Positions 27,282 to 36,704 are shown, numbered from the stretch's first letter. The stretch: 64,000 nucleotides of DNA from an uncultured Lachnospiraceae bacterium (GCA_910589265.1 CAJUTQ010000013.1:1-64000), one strand, 5' to 3'. The notes: generated from the letters alone by a model not told the origin. Made by a program: numbers and translations.

Positions 27282-29372
27282 TTAATCCCCATCTCCTTCC
27301 AACTGTTCTTTTCTTGTCTCAATTTCTTTTTCCTGAACATCCGAAGGGGCCTGTTCATAGCGGCTGAACTCATAGGAAAACTCTCCCCTTCCACCTGTTA
27401 TGGATCGAAGATCTGTGCTATATCCAAATAGTCCTGTCATAGGAATATCTGCTTCTATTATTTGCTTTCCATCATTTCCAGGTGACATCCCCAGCACTCT
27501 TCCCCTCCTCTTATTCAAATCTCCCATAACATCTCCTGTATAGGAATCAGGGACTGTTACTTTCAAAGAAGCAATCGGCTCTAGCAAAACAGGATGGGCT
27601 TGCATAAAACCTTTTTTAAAGGCCTGGATCGTAGCCATTTTAAAGGCCATCTCTGAGGAATCCACTGGATGGTAAGATCCATCATACAACACTGCTTTTA
27701 CTCCTACGACAGGATAGGCAGCCAAAGGTCCTTTTAATACGGACTCCTGTAACCCTTTTTCTACTGCTGGGAAATAATTTTTTGGAACGGCTCCTCCTAC
27801 TACTACTTGCTCAAATTCATAAGGCTTCTCTAAATCTAGAGATGGAGAAAATCTCATCTTTACATGGCCATACTGTCCATGTCCCCCTGACTGCTTTTTA
27901 TATTTTGCTTCTACGTCAGAATTTTTCTTTATGGTTTCTCTATAAGCTACCTTAGGCTTCAATAGTTCAATTTCAACTTTATATTCTGTCATAAGTTTGC
28001 TTTGAACAATTTCCAAATGCTGATCACCCATTCCATAAAGAAGGGTTTGATGGTTTTCTGCATCGTTTACATGCTTTAAGGTAAGATCCTCATGCATCAT
28101 TTTCTGGAGAGATTGAGATATCTTATCAATATCCGATTTATTTTTTGCCTTATAACGCATATAGGTATAAGGAGTAGAAATATTTCTTTTACCATATCGA
28201 ATAGTCGTCGCCTTTGTAGATAAAGTGTCCCCAGTCCTTGCTCCTGTTAGTTTTCCAATGGCCCCAATATCCCCTGCATGAAGCTCTTTTACTTCAATAG
28301 GTTTATTTCCCCTAAGGACATACAATTTGGACAATTTCTCTTCTACATTTTTATCTTCATTATAAAGCAGATCATCTACTTTCAATACTCCTGAGCAAAC
28401 TTTGATCAACGAATATTTCCCAATATAAGGATCTACAATTGTCTTGAAAATATAGGCGGACTTTGCTTTGGAAAAATTGTAATCTGCCCTAAACACTTCA
28501 TTGGTTTTTAAATTAATACCAGCAAATTCTCTATTTTCTGGACTGGGCAGGTATTTTACTATATCATCTAGCAGTGTATAAATACCCTGTCCTAAAAGAT
28601 TGCTTCCCATAGAAATAGGAACAATTGTGCCATCATCCACATTAGCCCGCAAAGACGCCCTAATTTCTGCATCAGAGAAAGAATCTCCCCCAAAATAACG
28701 CTCCATAAATTCTTCACTTGTCTCTGCTACAGCTTCCATAAGAGTTTCCCTATATGCTTCTAAGTTCGCCCTGGAATACTCTGGTATTTCACAAGGTTCT
28801 GCTTCTCCTTTGGCATTCCAGCGGTTTCCTGTCTCGCTGACAACATTCACATAACCTACAAATTTTTCATTTTCACGGATTGGAAAATGGAAAGGAGCAA
28901 TTTTCTTTCCATATTTGTCTGTCAATTCCTCTAAAACATTTTTAAAACTGGCATTGTCTACATCCATTTCTGTGACAAAGACCATTCTGGGCAGTTTATA
29001 CTTTTCACATAGCTCCCATGCCTTTTCTGTTCCCACTTCTACTCCAGACTTTCCAGACACTACAATAATAGCTGCGTCAGCCGCTCCCACTGCCTCCTCA
29101 ACCTCTCCTACAAAATCAAAGTATCCTGGCGTATCCAATATATTGATCTTCTGATCATCCCAAATAATTGGAATAACCGAAGTGCTAATTGAAAACTTTC
29201 TCTTGTGTTCTTCTTTACTATAGTCACTCATTGTATTTCCATCATCAATTTTTCCCATACGGGTAGTAATTCCTGATAAATAAGCCATTGCTTCTACCAA
29301 ACTTGTTTTTCCGGCCCCTCCATGCCCCAAAAGAACGACGTTACGAATCTTGTCTGTTGTGTATACATTCAT
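27282..29372 (-). CDS. EF-G-like translational GTPase (FusA2 type)
   Basis: 696-aa paralogue of elongation factor G. G1 is GHGGAGKTS (16-24) and G3 DTPGY (80-84). Domains II-V follow in order, including domain IV (GGHGQYGHVKMRFSP) and domain V (VMGDLNKRRGRVLGM). The G4 motif, normally NKxD, reads TEMD (134-137), which departs at two of the specificity residues. Accessory EF-G-like proteins of Firmicutes have unclear roles in translation or ribosome recycling. The gene stands alone with its own promoter, and GGAGG precedes the ATG. Confidence 0.88.
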   Translation of the reverse strand: MNVYTTDKIRNVVLLGHGGAGKTSLVEAMAYLSGITTRMGKIDDGNTMSDYSKEEHKRKFSISTSVIPIIWDDQKINILDTPGYFDFVGEVEEAVGAADAAIIVVSGKSGVEVGTEKAWELCEKYKLPRMVFVTEMDVDNASFKNVLEELTDKYGKKIAPFHFPIRENEKFVGYVNVVSETGNRWNAKGEAEPCEIPEYSRANLEAYRETLMEAVAETSEEFMERYFGGDSFSDAEIRASLRANVDDGTIVPISMGSNLLGQGIYTLLDDIVKYLPSPENREFAGINLKTNEVFRADYNFSKAKSAYIFKTIVDPYIGKYSLIKVCSGVLKVDDLLYNEDKNVEEKLSKLYVLRGNKPIEVKELHAGDIGAIGKLTGARTGDTLSTKATTIRYGKRNISTPYTYMRYKAKNKSDIDKISQSLQKMMHEDLTLKHVNDAENHQTLLYGMGDQHLEIVQSKLMTEYKVEIELLKPKVAYRETIKKNSDVEAKYKKQSGGHGQYGHVKMRFSPSLDLEKPYEFEQVVVGGAVPKNYFPAVEKGLQESVLKGPLAAYPVVGVKAVLYDGSYHPVDSSEMAFKMATIQAFKKGFMQAHPVLLEPIASLKVTVPDSYTGDVMGDLNKRRGRVLGMSPGNDGKQIIEADIPMTGLFGYSTDLRSITGGRGEFSYEFSRYEQAPSDVQEKEIETRKEQLEGDGD

Positions 29373-29428
29373 ATTCTTTCCTCCAAATTCCTTTTTTAGG
29401 CTGCCCTGATGTCTAACACCCTGGCTAT

Positions 29429-29457
29429 ATTGTACTAAATATACTGAAATTTTACAA
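29429..29457 (-). promoter_or_regulatory. Promoter of the EF-G-like gene
   Basis: Minus-strand TTGTAA (29457-29452), 17-bp spacer, TACAAT (29434-29429). It lies ~57 bp upstream of the start codon. Confidence 0.6.
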
Positions 29458-29562
29458 TACCCTTTATCTATTTTCTACAAATATTTGTTGTCAATTGTCT
29501 CTTATGTATCAACCACAGATATTTTTTCACTTTAAACCGTCATAGTTTAACGCAACAAATTA

Positions 29563-29590
29563 TTGACAGAAAAAATTTTTTTGATAGAAT
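29563..29590 (+). promoter_or_regulatory. Promoter of the aroF-tyrA-aroA operon
   Basis: TTGACA (29563-29568), 16-bp spacer, TAGAAT (29585-29590); near-consensus. It lies 35 bp before the aroF ATG, so the leader is short and has no room for an attenuator. Confidence 0.8.
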
Positions 29591-29625
29591 GAAAAAGAAG
29601 ATCCGTTATAGAAAGGAAACAACTT

Positions 29626-30645
29626 ATGATTATCGTAATGAAACAAAATGCATCAGAGGAAAATGTTGAACATCTTATAAAAGTTATTCATGGAAAAGGA
29701 CTGGAAACCCATCTTTCCACTGGAAAGCAAGTGACAATTATTGGTGTTGTAGGTGATAAATCTCAGCTTACCTATGACAACTTAGAAATTTTTGAAGGTG
29801 TAGATAAAATAGTTCCTGTTACAGAAAGCTATAAACTTTCCAGTAAGAAATTTCATCCAGAACCAACGACCATCAAGGTGAAAAATGCTTCCATCGGCCC
29901 TGGTACCCTAACGATTATCGCTGGCCCCTGTGCTGTAGAAACCGAAGAGCAGCTTATGTCCATTGCAAAAGCAGTAAAAAAGGCTGGAGCTTCTATTGTG
30001 AGGGGAGGGGCTTACAAGCCAAGAACTTCCCCCTACTCTTTCCAAGGACTAGAAGAGGCAGGACTTCGTTATATGAAAGAGGCAAGTGAAGAGACAGGAC
30101 TAGCTACCATTTGTGAGGTCGTCAGTTTAGACGCTATCAACACAGCGGTCAAATATGTGGACATGATACAAATAGGGGCAAGAAACATGCAAAACTTCTT
30201 CCTCTTAAAGGAAGCTGGAAAATCCGGACTTCCTGTCGTATTAAAAAGGGGGCTTGCGGCAACTATTGATGAATGGCTTAACGCAGCTGAATATATTATT
30301 TCAGAAGGAAATCCCCATGTTATCCTTTGTGAACGAGGCATTCGTACTTTTGAAACTTCTACAAGAAATACTTTAGATTTAAGTGCAATTCCTGTCCTTC
30401 GTTCCAAAACCCACTTTCCTATTATTGTAGATCCCTCCCATGCCACAGGGGTGAGAGACTATGTTCCTTCTTTGGCAAAGGCAGGAATTGCTGTAGGCGC
30501 TGATGGACTTATGATTGAGGTACATAACGATCCAGAAAATTCCATGTCTGACGGCCCTCAGTCTTTAACCTTTCAACAATTTGAAGAACTGACCAAAGAA
30601 TTAGCCCCTTATTCCTCTCTGGTAGGAAGAGCCTTTGGCATATGA
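29626..30645 (+). CDS. aroF: 3-deoxy-7-phosphoheptulonate synthase (DAHP synthase)
   Basis: 339-aa enzyme condensing PEP and erythrose-4-phosphate, the first step of the shikimate pathway. An N-terminal ferredoxin-like regulatory domain (~1-70) precedes a TIM barrel with AGPCAVE, RGGAYKPRTSPYSFQG, a QIGARNMQN block, DPSHATG and a metal-binding terminal segment. This is the short type-I-beta (Thermotoga/Bacillus-like) form, in which the N-terminal domain mediates feedback by tyrosine or related compounds. AAAGGA precedes the ATG. First gene of the aro operon. Confidence 0.96.
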   Translation: MIIVMKQNASEENVEHLIKVIHGKGLETHLSTGKQVTIIGVVGDKSQLTYDNLEIFEGVDKIVPVTESYKLSSKKFHPEPTTIKVKNASIGPGTLTIIAGPCAVETEEQLMSIAKAVKKAGASIVRGGAYKPRTSPYSFQGLEEAGLRYMKEASEETGLATICEVVSLDAINTAVKYVDMIQIGARNMQNFFLLKEAGKSGLPVVLKRGLAATIDEWLNAAEYIISEGNPHVILCERGIRTFETSTRNTLDLSAIPVLRSKTHFPIIVDPSHATGVRDYVPSLAKAGIAVGADGLMIEVHNDPENSMSDGPQSLTFQQFEELTKELAPYSSLVGRAFGI

Positions 30646-30704
30646 TTCCTTTACTGACTTTGTATTGTGCCTAGGATTCACTATTTACAAATATAGAGAA
30701 AGGC

Positions 30705-31817
30705 ATGGTTATTTATATGAAAAAAACAGCGATTGGTTTTATTGGTTTTGGACTGATAGGAGGCTCCATTGCAAAAGCCTTAAAAAAGTTAGAGAAAGAC
30801 TCCTATTACTTTATTATTTTTGATAGAGATGAAAAAACTCTCTCCTTAGCCAAAGAAGAGGAGATTGCCGATGAAATTGTTCATCATATTGATTCGTCAT
30901 TTTCATCTTGTGATTTTATTTTTTTATGCACTCCTGTATCCTACAGTAAACAATATTTACCTATATTAAAGCCTTTTTTATCAAAAGACTGCATCCTAAC
31001 GGATGTAGGGAGTGTTAAGGGCCAAATCCACAAAGAAATTACTAAGCTTTCCTTAGAAAATTTTTTTATTGGCGGTCATCCTATGGCTGGCTCTGAGCAA
31101 TCAGGGTATGCCCATTCTACCCCTTCCTTAATGGAAAATGCTTACTTTATTCTTACTCCTTCCCCTTCTGTTTCAGAAAAAAAAGTAAAGAAATACAAAG
31201 AGCTTATAGATGAAATAGGCGCCATTGCCTTTGTCATGTCTGAAGAAGAACATGACTATATTGTGGCAGCAATCAGCCATCTTCCCCATATTATCGCAGC
31301 CTCCTTAGTAAACTTCATAAAAAGGGCAGATAACGAAAAACAATGGATGAAAATGATTGCCTCAGGAGGTTTAAAAGATATTACAAGAATTGCCTCCTCC
31401 TCTCCCATTATGTGGGAACAAATTTGTATAGAAAACTCTGAAAATATTCATATCCTCTTAGAATCCTATATCCATTCTCTCCATCATTGGAAAGATATGT
31501 TAATTCTTCAAAAAGGGGAACAACTAGCCTATTCGTTTCAAGAAGCTGGAGAATATAGAAATACATTGACAGATATTTCCCATGGCCCTATTAAAAAAGC
31601 AAGTATTCTATATTGTGATATTGAGGATGAATCTGGAGCTATTGCTACGATCGCTTCTATTCTTGCCTCTAGCCATATCAGCCTAAAAAATATTGGAATT
31701 ATCCATAACAGAGAATTTGAACAAGGTATCCTACGCATGGAGTTCTATGAAGAAACTTCCCTTATGAAAGCTATCTGTCTTCTGGAAGGCCATTCGTACA
31801 CTATATATAGAAGATAA
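30705..31817 (+). CDS. tyrA: Prephenate dehydrogenase with C-terminal ACT domain
   Basis: 370-aa NAD(P)-dependent enzyme converting prephenate to 4-hydroxyphenylpyruvate for tyrosine synthesis. Rossmann motif is GFGLIGGSIAKAL (~12-25). Catalytic and substrate blocks include GGHPMAGSEQSG and AAISHLPH. The C-terminal ~75 residues (DESGAIATIASILASSHISLKNIGI) form an ACT domain that should sense tyrosine. Two starts are possible, 30705 and 30717 (MKKTAIGFIG); both lie near a weak AAAGG. Second gene of the operon. Confidence 0.94.
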   Translation: MVIYMKKTAIGFIGFGLIGGSIAKALKKLEKDSYYFIIFDRDEKTLSLAKEEEIADEIVHHIDSSFSSCDFIFLCTPVSYSKQYLPILKPFLSKDCILTDVGSVKGQIHKEITKLSLENFFIGGHPMAGSEQSGYAHSTPSLMENAYFILTPSPSVSEKKVKKYKELIDEIGAIAFVMSEEEHDYIVAAISHLPHIIAASLVNFIKRADNEKQWMKMIASGGLKDITRIASSSPIMWEQICIENSENIHILLESYIHSLHHWKDMLILQKGEQLAYSFQEAGEYRNTLTDISHGPIKKASILYCDIEDESGAIATIASILASSHISLKNIGIIHNREFEQGILRMEFYEETSLMKAICLLEGHSYTIYRR

Positions 31818-31837
31818 CAAAAGAAAGGAATCTTATT

Positions 31838-33133
31838 ATGAACTTTCGTAAAGTAAACCGATTAAGGGGCAGCCTAAAAGTGCCAGGAGATAAATCCATC
31901 TCCCACCGAGCCATTATGTTAGGTTCCCTAGCCTCTGGCACTACAGAAATCCATCATTTTTTAAAGAGCGGGGACTGCCTTTCTACTATATCCTGCTTTC
32001 AACATATGGGCATTGAAATTACCAAAAACTCTTCCATAGTCCAAGTCAAAGGCAAAGGACTTAGGGGACTTTCCCAACCAGACAGCATCTTAAATGCTGG
32101 TAATAGTGGAACGACAACAAGACTTTTATCTGGTATATTATGTGGACAGCATTTTACATCTACTTTAACAGGAGATGCTTCTGTACAAAAGCGGCCTATG
32201 GGACGGGTTATAGAACCTCTTTCTCTTATGGGTGCTAATATTCAAAGTACGCTTGGTAATGGCTGTGTTCCCCTTCAAATTACTGGGAAAGCATTGAAAG
32301 GAATCCATTATACATCCAAAGTCGCCTCAGCCCAAGTAAAATCTGCGATTCTCTTGGCAGGACTTTATGGAGACGGCATTACAAAAGTAACAGAACCTTC
32401 TTTATCCAGAAATCATACAGAAATTATGCTCCGTTCCTTTGGCTGTGAAGTGACATCTAACGATTCCACTGTCTCCCTAACTCCAGGTTCCCCTTTAGAG
32501 GGACAGAAAGTTGTTGTGCCAGGTGACATTTCCTCTGCAGCTTTTTTTCTTGCCGCCGGTCTCATTGTCCCTGATTCTGAAATATGTCTCTCCAATGTTG
32601 GAGTGAATCCTACCAGAGCAGGAATACTGCAAGTGATAGAGCAAATGGGGGGCAATATAAGCCTTCTTAATCAAAAAAGTGATAACCAAGAGCCTACCGC
32701 TGATATCCTTGTTAAGACAAGTAATCTTCATGGAGTAACCATTGAAGGAAGTATGATTCCAACCCTCATTGATGAGATTCCTATTTTAGCTGTCTTAGCC
32801 TGCTTTGCCCAAGGCACAACAGTCATTAAAGATGCTTCCGAATTAAAGGTAAAAGAATCCAACCGTATTGACACAATTGTAAAAAATCTTACTTCTATGG
32901 GCGCCCATATTACAGCAACTGAGGACGGAATGGTCATTGACGGAGGATATCCACTGACTGGAACTTTTATTGACAGTCAAAAAGATCACCGCATTGCTAT
33001 GAGCTTTGCCGTTGCTGCCCTTGCATCCAAAGGAACAACAAATATTCCTGACAGTGGGTGTGTTTCCATCTCTTATCCTGGATTTTATGAAGATTTAGGA
33101 AAACTTATTGAATCTCCTTCTAATCCTTTTTAA
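31838..33133 (+). CDS. aroA: 5-enolpyruvylshikimate-3-phosphate synthase
   Basis: 431-aa EPSP synthase, sixth step of the shikimate pathway. Motifs are PGDKSISHRA (start), NAGNSGTTTRLLSG, DASVQKRPMGRVIEPL and the C-terminal DHRIAMSFAVAAL. NAGNSGT with Ala where glyphosate-sensitive plant-type enzymes have Gly is compatible with the class II, more tolerant bacterial type; this is inference. AAAGGA lies ten bases before the ATG. A terminator follows. Confidence 0.96.
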   Translation: MNFRKVNRLRGSLKVPGDKSISHRAIMLGSLASGTTEIHHFLKSGDCLSTISCFQHMGIEITKNSSIVQVKGKGLRGLSQPDSILNAGNSGTTTRLLSGILCGQHFTSTLTGDASVQKRPMGRVIEPLSLMGANIQSTLGNGCVPLQITGKALKGIHYTSKVASAQVKSAILLAGLYGDGITKVTEPSLSRNHTEIMLRSFGCEVTSNDSTVSLTPGSPLEGQKVVVPGDISSAAFFLAAGLIVPDSEICLSNVGVNPTRAGILQVIEQMGGNISLLNQKSDNQEPTADILVKTSNLHGVTIEGSMIPTLIDEIPILAVLACFAQGTTVIKDASELKVKESNRIDTIVKNLTSMGAHITATEDGMVIDGGYPLTGTFIDSQKDHRIAMSFAVAALASKGTTNIPDSGCVSISYPGFYEDLGKLIESPSNPF

Positions 33134-33154
33134 TTTTTCATGTTAGTAAACTAT

Positions 33155-33215
33155 AAAAGCGTGATTAAAAATTTATCCCAACATTAGCGGAAAAAATTTT
33201 CAAACACGCTTTTTA
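33155..33215 (+). terminator. Terminator between aroA and the convergent membrane protein gene
   Basis: AAAAGCGTG (33155-33163) pairs with CACGCTTTT (33205-33213), extended by inner AAAATT/AATTTT pairing, and is followed by T's. It could serve both converging genes. Confidence 0.7.
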
Positions 33216-33218
33216 TTA

Positions 33219-34004
33219 TTAACTTACCCTTTTACCTGCTTTTACAATAGAAATTAACCTTTCCAAAAGAGGAGTAACCCCTCTGTCTATTAGCTCTGCC
33301 TTTACCTGTGCTGCCTTCTCATAATCCCTCTCTAATACTGCAACAGACATTTTTAAAAAATCAATGTGATCTTTTCTATAGGCATTTTTGCAAGAGGACT
33401 CTGCCCTTTCAATGTATTCCTTGGCATTTTCCATATCAAACTGTTCTAAATAATAATAGGCAAAAACAGTGGAAATCCTACATGACAAAGATGGTTCGTC
33501 TATATATTTCATAAGAAGTTCCTTCCTCTCATCTATCATTCGGATAGCATCTGTTATATCTCCTCCATAAAAGGAATATTGAGCTTTATTGCAGTAATAA
33601 ATAGCCTGATTCACTTCAATGAGCTCCTTTGGATCAATGGTGTCTAAAATTTTATCTGCCATATGGAGAATGTCTTCTGCTGCATACCCTGCAGATAAAT
33701 TCAGCCAAATAAGGGGACGGATTCTGCTAGAATAAATCTTTCTAAGAAGTCTCTCTGTTTTGCGAATATAGAGCATTGGCTTTTTTTCTCTGTATAGGAG
33801 ATCTTCAATGTTTTGCAGCTTTCCCTGAAGCCGTATTAAATGAATTCCCCATATTCCTACACTAAAAAGAACAGCAAAACTATAGATAACAATTAAAGTG
33901 TTTGTACTAAGCAAAAGAAGCTTTCCCAATCCAACAAGCAGTAAGCTGGCTGGAACTGAAATGAATAATGCCAGTCCAAAACTACGCGTTAAATCTATTT
34001 TCAT
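33219..34004 (-). CDS. Membrane protein of unknown function with helical (TPR-like) cytosolic part
   Basis: About 261 aa: TM1 ~8-28, TM2 ~33-53, then ~200 residues of helices with alternating hydrophobic and charged pairs (QAIYYCNKAQYSFYGGDITDAIRMIDERK; FAYYYLEQFDMENAKEYIERAE; LERDYEKAAQVKAEL) that look like three or more TPR-type hairpins. Start 34004 is taken because GGAGG lies seven bases upstream. It follows a PilZ-domain gene 45 bp away on the same strand, so a shared role is possible. Confidence 0.7.
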   Translation of the reverse strand: MKIDLTRSFGLALFISVPASLLLVGLGKLLLLSTNTLIVIYSFAVLFSVGIWGIHLIRLQGKLQNIEDLLYREKKPMLYIRKTERLLRKIYSSRIRPLIWLNLSAGYAAEDILHMADKILDTIDPKELIEVNQAIYYCNKAQYSFYGGDITDAIRMIDERKELLMKYIDEPSLSCRISTVFAYYYLEQFDMENAKEYIERAESSCKNAYRKDHIDFLKMSVAVLERDYEKAAQVKAELIDRGVTPLLERLISIVKAGKRVS

Positions 34005-34049
34005 AGAAACCCTCCATTCTTGTACAACCATACTTTTCCCATCGCTAAC

Positions 34050-34406
34050 TTAAATCTCGCCTTTCCTAGCAGCATCAAATTTTGTATAAATATCAATTCT
34101 TGCCTGATCTCCCTCGCTCATGCCTAGAAACTCAGCTCCATAAAAAAACTGGTCTCCATCTTCCTTCACTCTTACTATACGAATGACAACTTGAAGCACT
34201 TCTTTTGTCCAAAGAACTACTTCTGTATCCCATATGGATTTATTTTCTAATTGTTCAGAGCAGTTGAAACCTAGCCCCATTTTTGAAAGATCAACTATTT
34301 TTATGGAGACAGTATCCCCTGAGTCAGACGGCTGCCCATCTAAACGGTGAAGCTTTATGTTTCCATCTAATTCTAATCTTTTGCTCCTTCTTCTTTCTTC
34401 TGACAT
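34050..34406 (-). CDS. PilZ-domain protein, putative c-di-GMP receptor
   Basis: 118-aa single PilZ domain. The N-terminal Arg motif is RRRSKRLEL (~5-13) and the second signature is DLSKMGLGFNC (~42-52), corresponding to RxxxR and D/NxSxxG, the residues that bind cyclic di-GMP. Both motifs are intact. The start is ATG 34406, preceded by AAGGAG at eight bases. A near-consensus promoter lies upstream. The target is unknown; the adjacent membrane protein is a candidate partner. Confidence 0.82.
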   Translation of the reverse strand: MSEERRRSKRLELDGNIKLHRLDGQPSDSGDTVSIKIVDLSKMGLGFNCSEQLENKSIWDTEVVLWTKEVLQVVIRIVRVKEDGDQFFYGAEFLGMSEGDQARIDIYTKFDAARKGEI

Positions 34407-34469
34407 ATCCAAGACTCCTTCTTCATAGTCTCCATGAAATGATATTCATTCTATCCATTTTTTTCTTAT

Positions 34470-34498
34470 ATTATACTTTATTTTTATTAATATAACAA
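34470..34498 (-). promoter_or_regulatory. Promoter of the PilZ gene
   Basis: Minus-strand TTGTTA (34498-34493), 17-bp spacer, TATAAT (34475-34470). Confidence 0.7.
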
Positions 34499-34521
34499 GC
34501 TATTCCTTCCAATTTTTTATA

Positions 34522-35061
34522 TTAATTTGGATCACTTGTATACTCTTCCTCAATCGGTCTCCATGCTTTTCCAAAATTTATATCTTTAAATAAAGTAGCT
34601 AGACCTGTTATTTGTTTCAACCTTAAAATCTCGTCCTTGTCCATACCTAGGTGTTTGGAAATCCAATTGTCAGAACGTCCTAATTCATGAAGCTCCTTTA
34701 CAATATTACTCATTAAATCTACAGAATGGCTCCCTCTTGCCCTATTATGACGAATAGTGCTTGCCATTCTTTGATCTAAAGATTTATTAATAACAGAAAC
34801 AGGCAGCATCCCTCCCTCTCTTTCATAAATATCTGTGTGCTCAATCATAACTCGATAGCGGTGGAATCCATCTACAATAATATAAATATCCTTTGATTTT
34901 GCATAATAACATACAATAGGCATTGTATAACCGTCTGATTTAATACTCTCATAAAGCAGCTTCATTTCAGGAGGAGCCACTGCATTTGGATTATATGTAT
35001 TGGGAACAATCTTTTCAACAGGAACTGCCACAATATTATAAACAGGACTTTTATACTCCAT
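34522..35061 (-). CDS. ParB-like (IbrB-type) nuclease-fold protein
   Basis: 179 aa. The ParB/sulfiredoxin fold shows PVEKIVPNTYNPN, ESIKSDGYTMPIV and the key DGFHRYRVM motif (~65-73), followed by RHNRARGSHSVD and a helix-turn-helix-like tail (SDNWISKHLGMDKDEILRLKQ). In E. coli an ibrA/ibrB pair of exactly this make-up (PAPS-reductase-like plus ParB-like) influences prophage gene expression; the biochemical activity is not established. It starts 11 bp inside the end of the ibrA-like gene, so the two are translationally coupled. Confidence 0.82.
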   Translation of the reverse strand: MEYKSPVYNIVAVPVEKIVPNTYNPNAVAPPEMKLLYESIKSDGYTMPIVCYYAKSKDIYIIVDGFHRYRVMIEHTDIYEREGGMLPVSVINKSLDQRMASTIRHNRARGSHSVDLMSNIVKELHELGRSDNWISKHLGMDKDEILRLKQITGLATLFKDINFGKAWRPIEEEYTSDPN

Positions 35062-36382
35062 AATCTATCTCCTCCAGACTTTTATATTTATTCCGGATTA
35101 TATCAATACGGTTCTGCTGTTGTCTTGTCATTCCAAACCCCATAAAACGACATATGTGATCATTTTTTAATATACAATAACACATACGTTTCCAGCTGGG
35201 AAGATCTTTTGTTGACTTGATATCATCCGTATCATCAGGAATCTGTCCATGAAAAACAATCCTTGACTTTTTATTTATTGTATAGTTCGAAACCCCATTC
35301 CTCTTAATACAATATCCCTTTTCTTCCAGCTCATGTATTGTTTCCTCATCTAAGCCTCCCCCAGTTTCATGCCAAAATTGAATAGATGTATTAAATTTTT
35401 TTACATAATTATTTCTCAGTCTGACAGGAAGGGTATCTAACAGAAATTTTGTATACGACTTCCATGTATGCCCTTCTGGGAGGGTGACATTCCGATATCC
35501 CATTGCTTTCGTTCTTCCATAAATAGAGGCAAAGTTTGCTCCATTTACTCTGCCTACTAGTTTCACCCATATTTGTGGATCAATAACTCTGTAGAGATTC
35601 AGAGAATCTTTTGAATAATCGTTAAAAGGGGAAGCTACCCTCATTTGAGTCGTTTTTAAACCTGCCATATAATAGAGATCATACAAGCGGTTATAATCAT
35701 AGCCAAATTTATAATTGGCATGCCAAACATCGCTGGAAGACCAGTCATATAAAGGAGAAGCACACCAGACATTTTTGAACTGTTTACTAATCCAGCACTC
35801 TCCCTGATAACCATACTTTTTATTTAAAAAACCACTATATCTTTGCAAAGACTCGTCTGCCCTCAGTCCAAGCAGACAGACAGTCTTCTTATTTCCATGG
35901 GATAATCGGTACCACCTTCCAAACTGTTTTGCCAGATCTTCCTGATGCATCCTATAACGGTAAGTAAACATTGGATTATTTTCTAAATGAATCACATACT
36001 TTTTTTTTGGCATTGGGCGAACCCAGCTTTCCTTTTTTTTATCATCCCAAGGATACCAGTACATTTGATAACTGCTCAGTGCCGTTCTTGTAGCCATTGG
36101 AAGACATATCCAATATGGCTCTACATCTTCTTTTATCCTTTCAAAAGTTCTTTCTATATATTCTGTTGTCACTGTATACTGGGCTTCAAAATCCTGATGA
36201 AATACCCCAATTCTTTTCATTGGATAATATTTTTTATTATAATCAAGTACAAAATTAAGGAGTAATCCACTATCCTTTCCTCCTGAAAAGGAAACATATA
36301 TATTATCAAACTCTTCAAATATTAACTTCAATCGTCCTAGTAAAGCTTCGTATACGTTTACTTCCAAAAATTCCCGTTTCAT
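35051..36382 (-). CDS. DUF3440/PAPS-reductase-like (IbrA-type) protein
   Basis: 443 aa. The N-terminal PP-loop ATPase domain has SFSGGKDSG (31-39), the nucleotide-binding signature of PAPS reductases and tRNA-modifying PP-loop enzymes, then LLGLRADESLQRY and a WSSSDVWHANY-type block. The C-terminal ~180 residues are DUF3440-like. The catalytic Cys motif of true PAPS reductases (ECGLH) is absent, so sulfate reduction is unlikely. GGGAGG precedes the ATG. Paired with a ParB-like gene, which suggests a two-gene module acting on nucleic acid or gene expression. It sits next to a tRNA-Leu gene. Confidence 0.82.
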   Translation of the reverse strand: MKREFLEVNVYEALLGRLKLIFEEFDNIYVSFSGGKDSGLLLNFVLDYNKKYYPMKRIGVFHQDFEAQYTVTTEYIERTFERIKEDVEPYWICLPMATRTALSSYQMYWYPWDDKKKESWVRPMPKKKYVIHLENNPMFTYRYRMHQEDLAKQFGRWYRLSHGNKKTVCLLGLRADESLQRYSGFLNKKYGYQGECWISKQFKNVWCASPLYDWSSSDVWHANYKFGYDYNRLYDLYYMAGLKTTQMRVASPFNDYSKDSLNLYRVIDPQIWVKLVGRVNGANFASIYGRTKAMGYRNVTLPEGHTWKSYTKFLLDTLPVRLRNNYVKKFNTSIQFWHETGGGLDEETIHELEEKGYCIKRNGVSNYTINKKSRIVFHGQIPDDTDDIKSTKDLPSWKRMCYCILKNDHICRFMGFGMTRQQQNRIDIIRNKYKSLEEIDYGV

Positions 36383-36704
36383 ATTGAATCCTCCCAGTCA
36401 ATCTCATTTTTATCTCCATGCTTTCGACAACTTCTCGTTTCATAAAAAGGTTTGCTCTAATCCCTTCTATTCCTTTTTTCATTTCTACTTTAGCATAATG
36501 TGTTCTTTGACTCAACAAAGTTCGACAAAATATGACAGCTAAAAGTCAAAAAATAAGGGCTATAAAAGCCATTATCTCTCTCCATCATTCATGTATAAAT
36601 ATTATAGAAAGTTCACTGTATACGAAAAAAATCTTCGCTTATTACACGTAACAATACCTTTCCTTTGCAGAATAAATATTATTTTATCACATGCAATGCA
36701 AAGT

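Noticed and set aside
35051..36382. Annotating the PP-loop protein as a PAPS reductase of sulfate assimilation.
   Set aside because: The catalytic ECGLH-type cysteine motif is missing, and no sulfite or APS genes are nearby; the ParB-like partner points elsewhere.
36315..36518. A 67-codon minus-strand frame overlapping the start of the ibrA-like gene.
   Set aside because: The overlap is out of frame, there is no Shine-Dalgarno site and no recognisable pattern; the ibrA start has GGGAGG.
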